Below are positions 27,306-36,650 of a stretch of 64,000 nt of DNA, piece by piece. The stretch's first letter is position 1, and each line of letters begins with the position of its first letter. The notes beneath the pieces are model-generated. The model saw only the letters and a program-made list of their open reading frames with translations. It was not told the DNA's origin and searched no databases. The translations under genes were made by a program, and so were the position numbers. Source of the stretch: Natrinema sp031626495. GTDB taxonomy: Archaea > Halobacteriota > Halobacteria > Halobacteriales > Natrialbaceae. The DNA lies in NCBI RefSeq assembly GCF_031626495.1, contig NZ_JAMQOJ010000011.1, positions 66,254 through 130,253 on the forward strand, read 5' to 3'.

Positions 27306-28172
27306 ATGCGATCGATCGTACTGACGAAAGGCGTCCCGGACTTCTCGGAGGGGGCCGTTTCGTTCGACGAGGACGGCCATCTCGAGCGGGGGAAGACGCC
27401 GACGGTAATGAACCCGAACGACGCGTTCGCGCTCGAAGCAGCGCTCCAGACGAAGGTACGCCACGGGGGTCACGTCAGCGGGATGAGTATGGGACCGCCG
27501 GGGTACGCCGACGTGCTGAACGGAGCGATGGAGTCGGTCTACACCGACGACAGCTACCTGCTGTCGGACCGCGAGCTGGCCGCCTCCGACACCTGGGCGA
27601 CGGCGATCACGCTTTCCGCCGGCCTCGAGAAGTACCAGGAGGAGGTCGCCGACGTCGACGTCGTCTTCGCGGGGTTCAAGACGGCCGACGGTGAGACCGG
27701 CCAGACCGGACCCCAGACCTGCTGGGCGATGGACTGGCCGATCGTCACCCACGTCATCGCGCTCGACATCGATCCCGACGAGCGGACACTGCGGGCGAAA
27801 CGTCTCGTCGAGGGCGATATCGACGAGATCGAGACGGTCGAAGCGCCGCTACCGTGTTTCGTCGTCACGGATCCGGAGTTCGAGCCGACCTACCGGAAGG
27901 CCTCCCACCGGCTGACGCACAAGCGCCTCCGGGCCGAGACCGAAGAGCGGGCCGCAGAACACGACGAGCACCTGACGACGTGGGACCACGTCGACCTGAA
28001 TCTCGATCCCGACTACATCGGGCTCGACGGCTCGCCGACGATCGTCTCGTCGGTCGATCCGATCCCCAAAGCGCCGTCGGAACGGGAGGCGACGATGATC
28101 GATCCCGACGACGACGGCATGGACGAAGTGCTCGAGGAAATGCAACCGTACGCCGCGGAGGCGGGTGATTGA
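27306..28172 (+). CDS. etfB: Electron transfer flavoprotein beta subunit
   Basis: 288 residues. The ETF fold is seen in MNPNDAFALEAALQTKVRHGG, the nucleotide-binding FAGFKTADGETGQTGPQTC (about 123), and a C-terminal arm. With EtfA it forms the FAD heterodimer that carries electrons from acyl-CoA dehydrogenases to the FixC-type quinone oxidoreductase encoded two genes later. Its stop is two bases before the etfA ATG. TATA-like TTAATACTGATAATATG lies about 55-70 nt upstream. Confidence 0.95.
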   Translation: MRSIVLTKGVPDFSEGAVSFDEDGHLERGKTPTVMNPNDAFALEAALQTKVRHGGHVSGMSMGPPGYADVLNGAMESVYTDDSYLLSDRELAASDTWATAITLSAGLEKYQEEVADVDVVFAGFKTADGETGQTGPQTCWAMDWPIVTHVIALDIDPDERTLRAKRLVEGDIDEIETVEAPLPCFVVTDPEFEPTYRKASHRLTHKRLRAETEERAAEHDEHLTTWDHVDLNLDPDYIGLDGSPTIVSSVDPIPKAPSEREATMIDPDDDGMDEVLEEMQPYAAEAGD

Positions 28173-28173
28173 A

Positions 28174-29739
28174 ATGACGGCGCTGGATCCGGACGACCAC
28201 ACAGTCGACGAACTGACAGAGGAACTCGACGACGTAGACGACGAAGAGGAGCTGACTTCGGTCCTCGAGGCGGAGCGGGCCGGGCAAGATCGGACGACGG
28301 CCCGCGAGGCGATCCGCGACCGGCTCGAGGAGATCGGTTCCGACCTCGAGGGGATCGAGGAGGGCACCGAGACCGAAGGCGAGTACGAGGAGACGAAAGA
28401 AGACGTGGGCGACGAAGCGGAGGGCGAGGAAGCGTCCGAAGCGGAATCGACCGACGGAGACGAGGCGGACGCGGCCGACGACGAGGTGGACGACGACCTC
28501 TCCCATCCCACCCGCGACAAGCGACACGTGCGGGCGCTCGCGGACGGCGAGTACGCCGACATGTGGGTGTTCTGCGAGACACAGGGCGGCGAGTTGCTCG
28601 AGGTTTCCAAAGAGATGCTCGGCAAGGCCCGCGAACTGATGGACCAGTTCGCGGAGGACTACGGCGACGAGGAGCGGGTCGTCGCGTTCCTCATGGGCGA
28701 CGACTGCGAGGGGCTGGCCGAGGAGTGCATCGCCTACGGGGCCGACGTTGCGGTCTATCACGACGACCGCAGGTTGGACCGGTTCCTGCACAAGCCCTAC
28801 ACCGAAATCTCGGCGCACATGGCCCGCGGCGAAGGCACCGTCGAGAGCACCGACTGGCGGGACTACGACAAACCCCGGTACGTCCTGTTCCCGGCGACGA
28901 ACAACGGGCGGGACCTCTCGGCGAAGGTGCAAGCCGAACTCGACTCCGGACTCGCCTCGGACTGCTCGGACCTCTTCATCGAGGAAAACGAGGTCTCGAA
29001 CCCGGTCAAGACCGGCGAGCCCGGCGTCAAGAAGACCTTCGAGAAGGTCCTGCACATGAAGCGCCCGGACTTCTCGGGCTTCGAGTACTCGACGATCCTC
29101 TGTCTCGACAATCCGGGTCGGGAGTTCCACCCGCAGGGCTGTTCGGTCATTCCCGGCAGCTTCGAGCCGATGGAGCCCGATTACGATCGGGAGGGGCTCG
29201 TCGTCGAACACGACATGGAACTGGACGACGACTGGTTCCGCGTCGAGATCAGCGAGTACGACCAACTCGAGGCCGGGATCGACCTCACCGGCCACGACGT
29301 GATCGTCTGTCTCGGTCGCGGGATCGCGGACGATCCCACCGAGGGGATGGAGCTCGGCCTCGATCTCGTCGACGCGTTCGAGAACGCCGAACTGGGCATC
29401 ACGCGGGGGATCGTCACCTCCTCGTATCAGTTCGAGGGCCACGTCGAGGAGTACTCGAAGGAAGAGCGCCAGATCGGCGAGACCGGCCAGGTCGTCGCGC
29501 CCGACCTCTACATCGCGGCGGGCGTCTCCGGGGCGGTCCAGCACAAGGTCGGGATGGACGAATCGGACACCATCGTCGCGATCAACACCGACACCGACGC
29601 CCGTATCCGGGACTTCTCGGACTACTTCGTCGAGGGCGACCTCTTCGAGGTCGTGCCGCGGCTCACCGAGGCAGTCGAATCCGGTGAGACGGCCCTCGAG
29701 CCCGAGGCCGTCGCCGACGGAGGTGGTGACGATGACTGA
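28174..29739 (+). CDS. etfA: Electron transfer flavoprotein alpha subunit with acidic N-terminal extension
   Basis: 521 residues, against about 320 for typical EtfA. Residues 1-105 are a highly acidic extension (DELTEELDDVDDEEELTSVL; EEGTETEGEYEETKEDVGDE). The normal domain starts around WVFCETQGGELLEVSKEML. The FAD-binding C-terminal part contains VIVCLGRGI, GVSGAVQHKVGM, IVAINTDTDARIRDFSDYFVEGDLFEV, all characteristic. ATG 28174 follows the etfB stop closely; its own stop overlaps the fixC start (ATGACTGA). Confidence 0.94.
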   Translation: MTALDPDDHTVDELTEELDDVDDEEELTSVLEAERAGQDRTTAREAIRDRLEEIGSDLEGIEEGTETEGEYEETKEDVGDEAEGEEASEAESTDGDEADAADDEVDDDLSHPTRDKRHVRALADGEYADMWVFCETQGGELLEVSKEMLGKARELMDQFAEDYGDEERVVAFLMGDDCEGLAEECIAYGADVAVYHDDRRLDRFLHKPYTEISAHMARGEGTVESTDWRDYDKPRYVLFPATNNGRDLSAKVQAELDSGLASDCSDLFIEENEVSNPVKTGEPGVKKTFEKVLHMKRPDFSGFEYSTILCLDNPGREFHPQGCSVIPGSFEPMEPDYDREGLVVEHDMELDDDWFRVEISEYDQLEAGIDLTGHDVIVCLGRGIADDPTEGMELGLDLVDAFENAELGITRGIVTSSYQFEGHVEEYSKEERQIGETGQVVAPDLYIAAGVSGAVQHKVGMDESDTIVAINTDTDARIRDFSDYFVEGDLFEVVPRLTEAVESGETALEPEAVADGGGDDD

Positions 29740-31405
29740 CGACCACGAGCACTACGAGGCCGTCGTGGTCGGCTGTGGCCCCGGCGGAGCCGCGGCCGCG
29801 TCCCGGCTGGCCGACCACGGCATCGAGACGCTCGTGCTCGAACGCGGGACCGAGGCGGGCTCGAAGAACGTCTCCGGCGGATTGATCTACGCCGAGGACT
29901 CCGCGCCCTACACGATCGACGACCTCTTCGACGGCTTCCGCGAGGAAGCCGCCGAGCGGCCCGTCACGGACTACTACATCCACAACGTCGCCGGAAACTC
30001 GGTCAAGACCTACGACCTGGTCGATCTCCACGAACACGACACCGACTGGTGTGACGCCGTGCTACGCCGAGAGATGGATTCGTGGCTCGAGCGCCGCGTC
30101 CACGAGAAGACCAGCGAGACGGGCGGCGGCGTCCTGACGAACGTTCGGGTGAACGGCCTCCTTCGCGAAGAGGGCGAGATAGTCGGCGTCACCTGCGACG
30201 AACTCGACCCCATTGAAGCGGATCTGGTCGTCGCGGCCGACGGCGTCAACTCCGAACTCGCCCGCGAGGCCGGCCTGATGGACTGGGAGGAACCCGACGA
30301 GTGGTTCCAGGGCGTCAAGGCCGTCGTCGACATGGAGCCCGACGCGATCGACGACCGGTTCGATCTCGAGCCCGACGAGGGGGCCGCCCACCTGTTCTCG
30401 GGCGACCTCTTCGAGGACGTCCGGGGCGGCGGCTTCCTCTACACGAACGAGGACTCGCTGTCGATCGGGACCGTCTTCCACCTCGACAGTCTCATGGAAC
30501 GGGAGGCAGAGCCCCACGAACTGCTCGACGCCCTGCTGACCCATCCGCTGCTGGCGGGCTGGTTCAAAAACGAGTACCACGAGCGCGAGTACGCGGCGAA
30601 GCTCGTCCCCGACTCGAAGAAGGTCGCCCACCGCGAACCCTACCGCGACCGGCTCGTCCTCGTCGGCGACGCCGCCGGCCAGATGCAGGCCCAGGGACCG
30701 ATCATCAAGGGTATGAACCACGCCGTTACCGCCGGGGCGCTCGCGGCCGACGCCTTCGCCGTCACCCGCGGGAACAGCGATCCCGAAGCCGCCGGCCGCC
30801 GGTACGCGAAGATGCTCGCGGACTCCGGCACGATGGACAAGCTTCGGCCCCGGCGCTACGAACTCAGCCGGACCGTCGGCGAGCACGACGCCGTGACCGG
30901 GGCCGTCGAGCGGGTGCTCGACTCGCCGATCGGCTCGCTCGCGGTCGGGAACCCGATCGCCGACCGGCTGCTCGAGCGCGCCTACAACTCGCCGTTCCTC
31001 GTGTCGATGCTGCCCGATACGAAGACCGGTTACGTCTCCCTGCCGACGCTGATCGCCGAGGAACACGGCAAGGCGATCCACTGGGAGAACGAGATCGAGC
31101 CGCCGAGCCTCGAGGAACGGATCGGGGACCTGACCTACGACACCGACGTCGGGAACCCCCACATCGAACTCCTCGACGAATCCTTCGACGCGAGCGGCGC
31201 GGCGGTGACCGCGTGCCCGGTCAGCGCCGAGGACTTCGGCGGCGGCTGCTACCGCTCGGAGACGGTCAAGACGAACGGCACCGAGGAAACGCTGGTCAGC
31301 CTCGACACCCAGCCCTGCGTCGAGTGTGGCACCTGTGCCGTCGTCGCCGACACCGAGTGGGAACACCCCCGCGGCGGCAAGGGCGTCGAGTATCGCGAGG
31401 GATAG
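29732..31405 (+). CDS. fixC: ETF-quinone oxidoreductase FixC with fused FixX-like ferredoxin domain
   Basis: 557 residues. The N-terminal FAD site is VVVGCGPGGAAAASRLADHG (about 10-29), with NVSGGLIY, the strand DLVVAADGVNS and the second FAD motif RLVLVGDAAGQMQAQGPIIKGMNH. Residues about 490-557 resemble the separate FixX ferredoxin: TACPVSAEDFGGGCYR and QPCVECGTCAVVADTEWEHP, with five cysteines. In most organisms FixC and FixX are separate; here they are one chain. It should pass electrons from EtfAB to the membrane quinone pool. Confidence 0.92.
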   Translation: MTDDHEHYEAVVVGCGPGGAAAASRLADHGIETLVLERGTEAGSKNVSGGLIYAEDSAPYTIDDLFDGFREEAAERPVTDYYIHNVAGNSVKTYDLVDLHEHDTDWCDAVLRREMDSWLERRVHEKTSETGGGVLTNVRVNGLLREEGEIVGVTCDELDPIEADLVVAADGVNSELAREAGLMDWEEPDEWFQGVKAVVDMEPDAIDDRFDLEPDEGAAHLFSGDLFEDVRGGGFLYTNEDSLSIGTVFHLDSLMEREAEPHELLDALLTHPLLAGWFKNEYHEREYAAKLVPDSKKVAHREPYRDRLVLVGDAAGQMQAQGPIIKGMNHAVTAGALAADAFAVTRGNSDPEAAGRRYAKMLADSGTMDKLRPRRYELSRTVGEHDAVTGAVERVLDSPIGSLAVGNPIADRLLERAYNSPFLVSMLPDTKTGYVSLPTLIAEEHGKAIHWENEIEPPSLEERIGDLTYDTDVGNPHIELLDESFDASGAAVTACPVSAEDFGGGCYRSETVKTNGTEETLVSLDTQPCVECGTCAVVADTEWEHPRGGKGVEYREG

Positions 31406-31406
31406 C

Positions 31407-31844
31407 GTGAGCCGGTACGGCCCACAGATCGCCGCGCTGGCTCGCCGCGCCGAGCGCGAGCGGACGGCGCTCGAGGAGAGCGAGGCGCGAAGCGCCTCGG
31501 ACGAGCGAGCGGGGAGCGAAGCGACCCGCGAGACGGACGCGTCCGCTCCGTGCGACGCCGACGAATATCTGCGCGAGGGGGCCGGACGAGCCGTCTGGCT
31601 CTACGTCGAGGCCCGCACCGGCGGCCGGCTGGTCCCGTTCAGCGAGGCCGAGTTCGACGCGCTCGAGACCGCGATGAACCGCTGGCTCGAGTGTTACGCC
31701 ACCTGTCACGGAGTTGACATGGACGCCGAGTTCACGGTGCGCGAGGCGGCGGAGCTGTTGCTCGAGACGCGAAACATCGTCGACACGGCGCAGCTGTTGA
31801 CCTGCGTTCCCGAGCGCCGACCGGCGTCGAACCCGACGCAGTAG
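31407..31844 (+). CDS. Haloarchaeal protein linked to the Etf-Fix operon
   Basis: 145 residues from GTG 31407, one base after the fixC stop, so almost certainly the fourth gene of the operon. Sequence: helical N-terminus (SRYGPQIAALARRAERERTA), low-complexity middle, then AVWLYVEARTGGRLVPFSEAEFDALETAMNRWLECYATCHGVDMDAEFT. The Cys residues (ECYATCHG) could bind metal. I do not recognise a characterised family. Position suggests an assembly or partner factor of the flavoprotein system. Confidence 0.75.
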   Translation: MSRYGPQIAALARRAERERTALEESEARSASDERAGSEATRETDASAPCDADEYLREGAGRAVWLYVEARTGGRLVPFSEAEFDALETAMNRWLECYATCHGVDMDAEFTVREAAELLLETRNIVDTAQLLTCVPERRPASNPTQ

Positions 31845-31982
31845 CATCGGCGCTTCCCTCGCTGTCGCCCGCGCGCCACGGGCCGAAAATAGCGCGGAAT
31901 ACGGGCCTCAGATCGGCCCGCACTTGACTCCCACGCAGTAGACGGGTATTCGACTATTCCGATTGAGAACAAAGTCAGCTTG

Positions 31983-32585
31983 ATGGCACGAGACGATCGG
32001 TTATCTCGACGGCGGATGCTCAAGTTGACAGGTGTCGCGACATCGACGGCGTTCGTCGCCGGTTGCGGCGGTGGCGGTAACGGAAACGGCGGCAACGGCG
32101 GCGGCGGCAACGGCGGCGGCGGTAACGGCGGTGGCGGCAGCGGATACGAGATCGAGCCCGGAACGGAGATCGATTTCAGCGGCCAGACCAGTTACTGGGA
32201 AGGCCTCGCACCGTCCCCGATCGAGGGCGAGCAGAACCCGACGCTGATACTCCAGAGCGGCGAGACCTACACGATCGGCTGGTCGGAAGGCGACGGCGCC
32301 GCACACAACATGGAACTGCGCAACTCGAGCGGCGAAGTCGTCGACGAGTACACGACCGGCGATCCCGTCTCGGAACCCCAGGACGCGTTCTTCGAGTTCG
32401 AGGCGACCGACGAGATCGCCGTCTACCGGTGCCAGCCCCACCCGAGCATGGAAGGCGAGATCCAGATTCAGGGCGGCGGTGGCGGCGGCAACGAAACCGG
32501 CAACGAGACTGGCGGCAACGAAACCGGGAACATGACCGGCAACGAGACCGGCAACGAAACTGGCGGCAACAACACGACCGGGTAG
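31983..32585 (+). CDS. Halocyanin-like blue copper lipoprotein with sequon-rich tail
   Basis: 200 residues. A Tat motif (SRRRMLKLTG) leads to a lipobox Cys28 (FVAGC). A Gly/Asn linker (29-54) precedes a cupredoxin domain with copper ligands His108 (AAHNM), Cys150, His153 and Met156 (YRCQPHPSM). The C-terminal 35 residues repeat NETG units and hold seven N-x-T sequons, likely N-glycosylated on the cell surface. Halocyanins carry electrons between membrane complexes. The Etf operon upstream is separated by about 140 bp. Confidence 0.9.
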   Translation: MARDDRLSRRRMLKLTGVATSTAFVAGCGGGGNGNGGNGGGGNGGGGNGGGGSGYEIEPGTEIDFSGQTSYWEGLAPSPIEGEQNPTLILQSGETYTIGWSEGDGAAHNMELRNSSGEVVDEYTTGDPVSEPQDAFFEFEATDEIAVYRCQPHPSMEGEIQIQGGGGGGNETGNETGGNETGNMTGNETGNETGGNNTTG

Positions 32586-32630
32586 AGCACCGCCCTCAGA
32601 CGGTCGCTTGTTCTAGTGCAAACGTGACGG

Positions 32631-33302
32631 TCAGTAGATGAGTTCGTCGTCGTTTTCGACCATGTACAGGGTCCGCGCGGCGATATTGACCGTGTGATCG
32701 CCGACGCGCTCTAGGTCGCGAATCGTCAACAGCAGCCGCGACACGTCCTGGAGTAACTGTTCGACCTCGTCGGGCGACTCGAGTTCGCGCTCGATGAGGT
32801 CACGAACGACGATCTCGCTAGCCCGCTCGGCGAACTGGTCGAGTTCGTCGTCGCGGCCGGCGAGCGCTCGGCACCGTTCGGTGTCTTCGGTGTCGTAGGC
32901 GACCATCGCCTCCTCTAACATGTCGAGAGTGAGTTCGCCCATCTCCTGGACGTCGACGTCGGGGAACAGATCCTGCTCGGCGTCGATCGTGTACTCGCCG
33001 AGGTTGGTCGCGAGGTCGGCGATCCGCTCGAGATCGGTGATGATCTTGAACGAGGCCGCGATGAATCGCAGATCGCTCGCAACCGGCTGTTGCAGTGCGA
33101 GCAGGTCGATACAGTCCTTCTCCAGGTCGAGGTACATCCGGTTGATCTCGCCGTCGCCCTCGATCACTTCGTGGGCGAGTTCCTCGTCTTTCTGCTCCAA
33201 GGCGTCGAGCCCCATGCGAAGGCGTTCCATGACGACTTCGCTCATGTAGAGCACGTCCTCGCGAAGCTCCGTGAGCTTCTCTTGATAGGATTTTCTGGCC
33301 AT
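32631..33302 (-). CDS. phoU: Phosphate signalling/transport regulator PhoU
   Basis: 223 residues forming two three-helix PhoU repeats: ELREDVLYMSEVVMERLRMG...EINRMYLDLEKDCIDLLALQ and DLEKIADLATN-like (DLERIADLATNLGEY), repeated as RDLERVGDHTVNIAARTLY at the end. PhoU restrains Pst transport and signals phosphate sufficiency. It is the last gene downstream of pstS1-C-A-B on the same strand, with the YdjM-like hydrolase gene in between. Confidence 0.94.
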   Translation of the reverse strand: MARKSYQEKLTELREDVLYMSEVVMERLRMGLDALEQKDEELAHEVIEGDGEINRMYLDLEKDCIDLLALQQPVASDLRFIAASFKIITDLERIADLATNLGEYTIDAEQDLFPDVDVQEMGELTLDMLEEAMVAYDTEDTERCRALAGRDDELDQFAERASEIVVRDLIERELESPDEVEQLLQDVSRLLLTIRDLERVGDHTVNIAARTLYMVENDDELIY

Positions 33303-33415
33303 GATTCACGCACCTTTCCGGGCGGAGATATAACTTGTGCTCAACGCAGTGCCGAGACGTATTCACACGCTGCGGGAGCTGACGTCGAGCGGTAGGCTTG
33401 ACGACCGAGGCGACG

Positions 33416-33907
33416 TTACTGGAACCGCTCGAGCACCGCTTGTGCGACCGGTGACGGAAGTTGATACTCGCATTCCTCTTTCATCCCCAATAGGCCGCCG
33501 AGAATCACGGCGACGGTGAAGACCGACACGAAGAGGTTCATGAGGAGCCAATCGAACGAGAGTCCGTAGAGGGTGTGATCGAAGGGAGCGAACAGCCGGA
33601 CACCACCGGTCAGGTAATCGAACAGGATGTGCGATCCGTACCCGATGGCGGCGGCTCGCCAGGGACCGAAGTACGAGAGCAGGGCGACTACCACCACCGC
33701 AATCGGCAGCGAGTGCGTCAATCCCCGGTGTGTCCACAGGACGCCCTCCACGTACCCGAGTTCGACTAACGGATGGAAGACGATGATGTCGATATCGGGG
33801 AAAACGGCGGCCAGCGCCGTCACGAGGTACGGTTCGGGTCGCCGCGACCGGAACACGATCAGAACCAGTGCGAGACCGATCAGGATGTGCGCCCCGTCGG
33901 CTACCAT
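33416..33907 (-). CDS. Metal-dependent hydrolase, YdjM-like membrane protein
   Basis: 163 residues from ATG 33907; ATG 33946 is also possible. The family has His/Asp motifs within membrane helices: ADGAHILIGLALVLIVF at the start, FPDIDIIVF, the WTHRGLTHSLP block and SHILFDYLTGGVRLFAPF, all seen here. The YdjM-like family (LexA-regulated, putative membrane hydrolase) has no proven substrate. Embedded between pstB1 and phoU1 in the phosphate operon, it could act on a phosphorylated membrane compound; this is inference from context. Confidence 0.85.
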   Translation of the reverse strand: MVADGAHILIGLALVLIVFRSRRPEPYLVTALAAVFPDIDIIVFHPLVELGYVEGVLWTHRGLTHSLPIAVVVVALLSYFGPWRAAAIGYGSHILFDYLTGGVRLFAPFDHTLYGLSFDWLLMNLFVSVFTVAVILGGLLGMKEECEYQLPSPVAQAVLERFQ

Positions 33908-34075
33908 GGGGACTAATAACACGGTCTGTCGGCGGATAAGCGACATGGTCAATACTCGGCACTAACCGGCATTACAGACAGTATCGCGGGAGATGAAGAG
34001 GCGAAGAAAACAGTGTCGACAGGGCGACCGAGAGCGCGGGTGCCGACATCTGCGTCGACCACACCGCGATCGGAC

Positions 34076-34999
34076 TCACCCGAACTTGCCGGTGATGTAG
34101 TCTTCGACGCGGTCGTGCTCGGGGTTCTCGAAGATTTTCTCGGTGTCGTCGAACTCGACGAGTTCGCCGCCGGTCAGGAAGACCGCCGTCTTGTCGGAGA
34201 TGCGGGCGGCCTGTTGCATGTTGTGGGTGACGATGACGACCGTGTACTCCTCGGAGAGGTCGTCGATCAGGTCTTCCACCTGAGAGGTCGCGACGGGATC
34301 CAGCGCCGACGCCGGTTCGTCCATCAACAGCACGTCGGGGTCGACGGCGATCGCTCGAGCGATGCACAGCCGCTGTTGCTGACCGCCGGAGAGTCCGAGC
34401 GCGCTCTCGTCTAAGCGATCTTTCACTTCGTCCCAGAGGGCGGCGCGACGAAGTGCGTCCTCGACGATCGCGTCGTAGTCGCCGTCGATGCCCTGAACTT
34501 CCAGCCCGTACGCGACGTTGTCGTAGATGCTCTTGGGGAACGGGTTCGGTGCCTGGAACACCATTCCGATCTTGCGCCGGAGCACGACCGGATCGACGTC
34601 GTCGTCGTAGACGTTTTTCCCTTCGAACAGCAACTCCCCGTCGATACGCGCGGCGTCGACGAGGTCGTTCATCCGGTTGATACACCGGAGGAAGGTCGAT
34701 TTCCCGCAGCCGGACGGCCCGATGATCGCCGTGACCTGCTTGGACGGGATCTGAATATCGATCGACTGCAGCGCCTGCACGTCGTCGTAGTAGACGTCGA
34801 GCGATTTCGACTCGATGACGGTCTGACTCGCGCTCGTCGGCGCACCCGAACGACCGTCGACGTCGATCGACGAGTCGACCAGAGGCTCGCTCGTCGGATC
34901 GGCTCCCTCGAGATCGTCGCTCGCGAGGCCCGCTCGCCCCTCGTCGGTCGTTTGGGTATCGGTACGGCTGTTCGGGTCAGTCATAGGATCTTGTGACAT
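34076..34999 (-). CDS. pstB: Phosphate ABC transporter ATP-binding protein (first pst operon)
   Basis: 307 residues. An acidic N-terminal extension of about 60 residues, then Walker A GPSGCGKST (94-102), the PstB-specific NRMNDL and FQAPNPFPKSIYDNVAYG, signature LSGGQQQRLCIARA and Walker B LLMDEPASALD. Switch His is in VTHNMQQAAR. It powers high-affinity phosphate import with PstC/PstA. Starts three bases after the pstA1 stop; Met6 is an alternative start. Confidence 0.96.
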   Translation of the reverse strand: MSQDPMTDPNSRTDTQTTDEGRAGLASDDLEGADPTSEPLVDSSIDVDGRSGAPTSASQTVIESKSLDVYYDDVQALQSIDIQIPSKQVTAIIGPSGCGKSTFLRCINRMNDLVDAARIDGELLFEGKNVYDDDVDPVVLRRKIGMVFQAPNPFPKSIYDNVAYGLEVQGIDGDYDAIVEDALRRAALWDEVKDRLDESALGLSGGQQQRLCIARAIAVDPDVLLMDEPASALDPVATSQVEDLIDDLSEEYTVVIVTHNMQQAARISDKTAVFLTGGELVEFDDTEKIFENPEHDRVEDYITGKFG

Positions 35000-35002
35000 G
35001 GG

Positions 35003-36616
35003 TCAGTCTCGGCGTTGATACTTGTTACGAATGATGATGGCAGCGCCGTTCATCAGCAGCAACACGACGAGCAGCGTGACGACACCGGCCGCCAGCACGC
35101 CGTGCCGGAACGCCGGATCGATCTCGCTCGACCAGGTGTAGATCTGGCGCGGCATCGCGCTGAACTTGCTCGTGAACGAAGCCGGGGCGAGGCGGACGAC
35201 CGCCGGTGCGCCGATGATGAGCAGCGGCGCCGTCTCGCCGATCGCACGCCCCATGGCGAGGATGTTCCCGGTCATGATCCCCGGCAGCGCTTCGGGGAGA
35301 ACGACGTTGCGGGTCGTCTGCCACTTGGTCGCGCCCATCCCGTAGGACGCACGGCGCATCGAATCGGGGACGGCGCGGATCGCCTCCTGCGAGGAGATGA
35401 TGACGATCGGCAGGATGAGCAGTCCGACGGTGAACCCGCCCACCAGCGCGGTCCCGGAACCGAGGCTGCCCCAGCGGATGAACAGCGCGAGCCCGAGCAC
35501 GCCGTAGACGACCGACGGCACGCCGGCGAGGTTCCCGATGTTGACCTCGATCAGGTCGACGAGCCGCCCCCATCGCCCCCGTTCGGGCGCGTACTCCTCG
35601 AGGTAGATGGCGGCGCCGACGCCGACGGGGAACGCGGAGACGATGATCACGAGCAGCATCATCACCGAACCGACCAGCGGCGGGTAGAAGCCGGCGTCCT
35701 GCGGGTTTCTCGAGGGTGCGCTGGTGAGGAAGCTCCAGTCGAGCCACGAGTTCGGCCCGGCGAAGGCGAGCGCGTCCGTTACGAAGATCGCGGCGACGAT
35801 ACCGCCCACCACGAGCAGCGGGAACGCGAGCCCGCTGACGCCGACTCCGCGACGGACGACGCTCTCGACGTAGAGCCCGAGGGGAACGGCGGTGACCGCG
35901 ACGAGCAACATCCAGACGAACGGAGCGATGCCGACGATCGGCGCGGCCACGACCCCGATCGCCGCCGCGATCAGCGTCATCACCGCCGCGGTAACGCCGT
36001 CGCGGTCGTTCTCGCGCTGTCGACGAACGAACCAGCCGGCGACGACCGCGACCGGCAGGACGAACGAGACGAACAGCGCGATCGACTCCGTAGGCAAGAC
36101 GGGCAGCGAGAGGATTACCCTCGGAATCAGATAGAGCGCGAGAACCGGAACGGCGACCACGACGAGCAACCGCTCGAGGTCGGCCGTCGGTCGAGCGCGG
36201 CTGTGCGCGTAGACGACGGTGCCGGCCACGATGAGCGCGACGAGGATCGCGAGCCATCGATAGACGCTAACGATGTGCTCGAACGTGATGAACACGCCGC
36301 TGGTGAGCAACAGCGAGACGAACGGAAGGCCGAGGGCGATCGCCGCGGTCTCGCCGGCCCGCGTATCCTTCGTATAGTAGTAGCCAGCGGCACCGAGAAC
36401 CGGGAGCACGACCGTCGCGCCGAACGTGAGTAGCCAACCGAAGTCGGCCGACAACGGTTGGAACGCGTCGACGACGACGTACATGAGCAGAACGAAGACG
36501 GCCAGCAGGGCGAGCAGCGTCGCGCCGAGACAGAGCGCCTTGAACGCCTGACCGCGGACGCGGCTGACCGCTTCGTCCGTGCCGTACCAGTCGCCGGTGC
36601 GTTGTTCGGTCGCCAT
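35003..36616 (-). CDS. pstA: Phosphate ABC transporter permease PstA, with enlarged N-terminal membrane region
   Basis: 537 residues, nearly twice the roughly 290 of bacterial PstA. The C-terminal about 290 residues are the permease proper (ending MGRAIGETAPLLIIGAPAVVR...LLMNGAAIIIRNKYQRR), with the EAA-like loop SSQEAIRAVPDSMRRASYGMGATKWQT. The first about 240 residues hold extra transmembrane helices (around six) of unknown role. Between pstC1 and pstB1 with 3-34 bp gaps. Confidence 0.95.
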   Translation of the reverse strand: MATEQRTGDWYGTDEAVSRVRGQAFKALCLGATLLALLAVFVLLMYVVVDAFQPLSADFGWLLTFGATVVLPVLGAAGYYYTKDTRAGETAAIALGLPFVSLLLTSGVFITFEHIVSVYRWLAILVALIVAGTVVYAHSRARPTADLERLLVVVAVPVLALYLIPRVILSLPVLPTESIALFVSFVLPVAVVAGWFVRRQRENDRDGVTAAVMTLIAAAIGVVAAPIVGIAPFVWMLLVAVTAVPLGLYVESVVRRGVGVSGLAFPLLVVGGIVAAIFVTDALAFAGPNSWLDWSFLTSAPSRNPQDAGFYPPLVGSVMMLLVIIVSAFPVGVGAAIYLEEYAPERGRWGRLVDLIEVNIGNLAGVPSVVYGVLGLALFIRWGSLGSGTALVGGFTVGLLILPIVIISSQEAIRAVPDSMRRASYGMGATKWQTTRNVVLPEALPGIMTGNILAMGRAIGETAPLLIIGAPAVVRLAPASFTSKFSAMPRQIYTWSSEIDPAFRHGVLAAGVVTLLVVLLLMNGAAIIIRNKYQRRD

Positions 36617-36650
36617 TATCCGTCCACCTCCGTCGTCGCGTCGGTTTCAA

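Noticed and set aside
35015..36433. 472-residue plus-strand frame opposite pstA1
   Set aside because: Highly charged Arg/Asp/Gln-rich sequence, a mirror of the transmembrane gene on the other strand.
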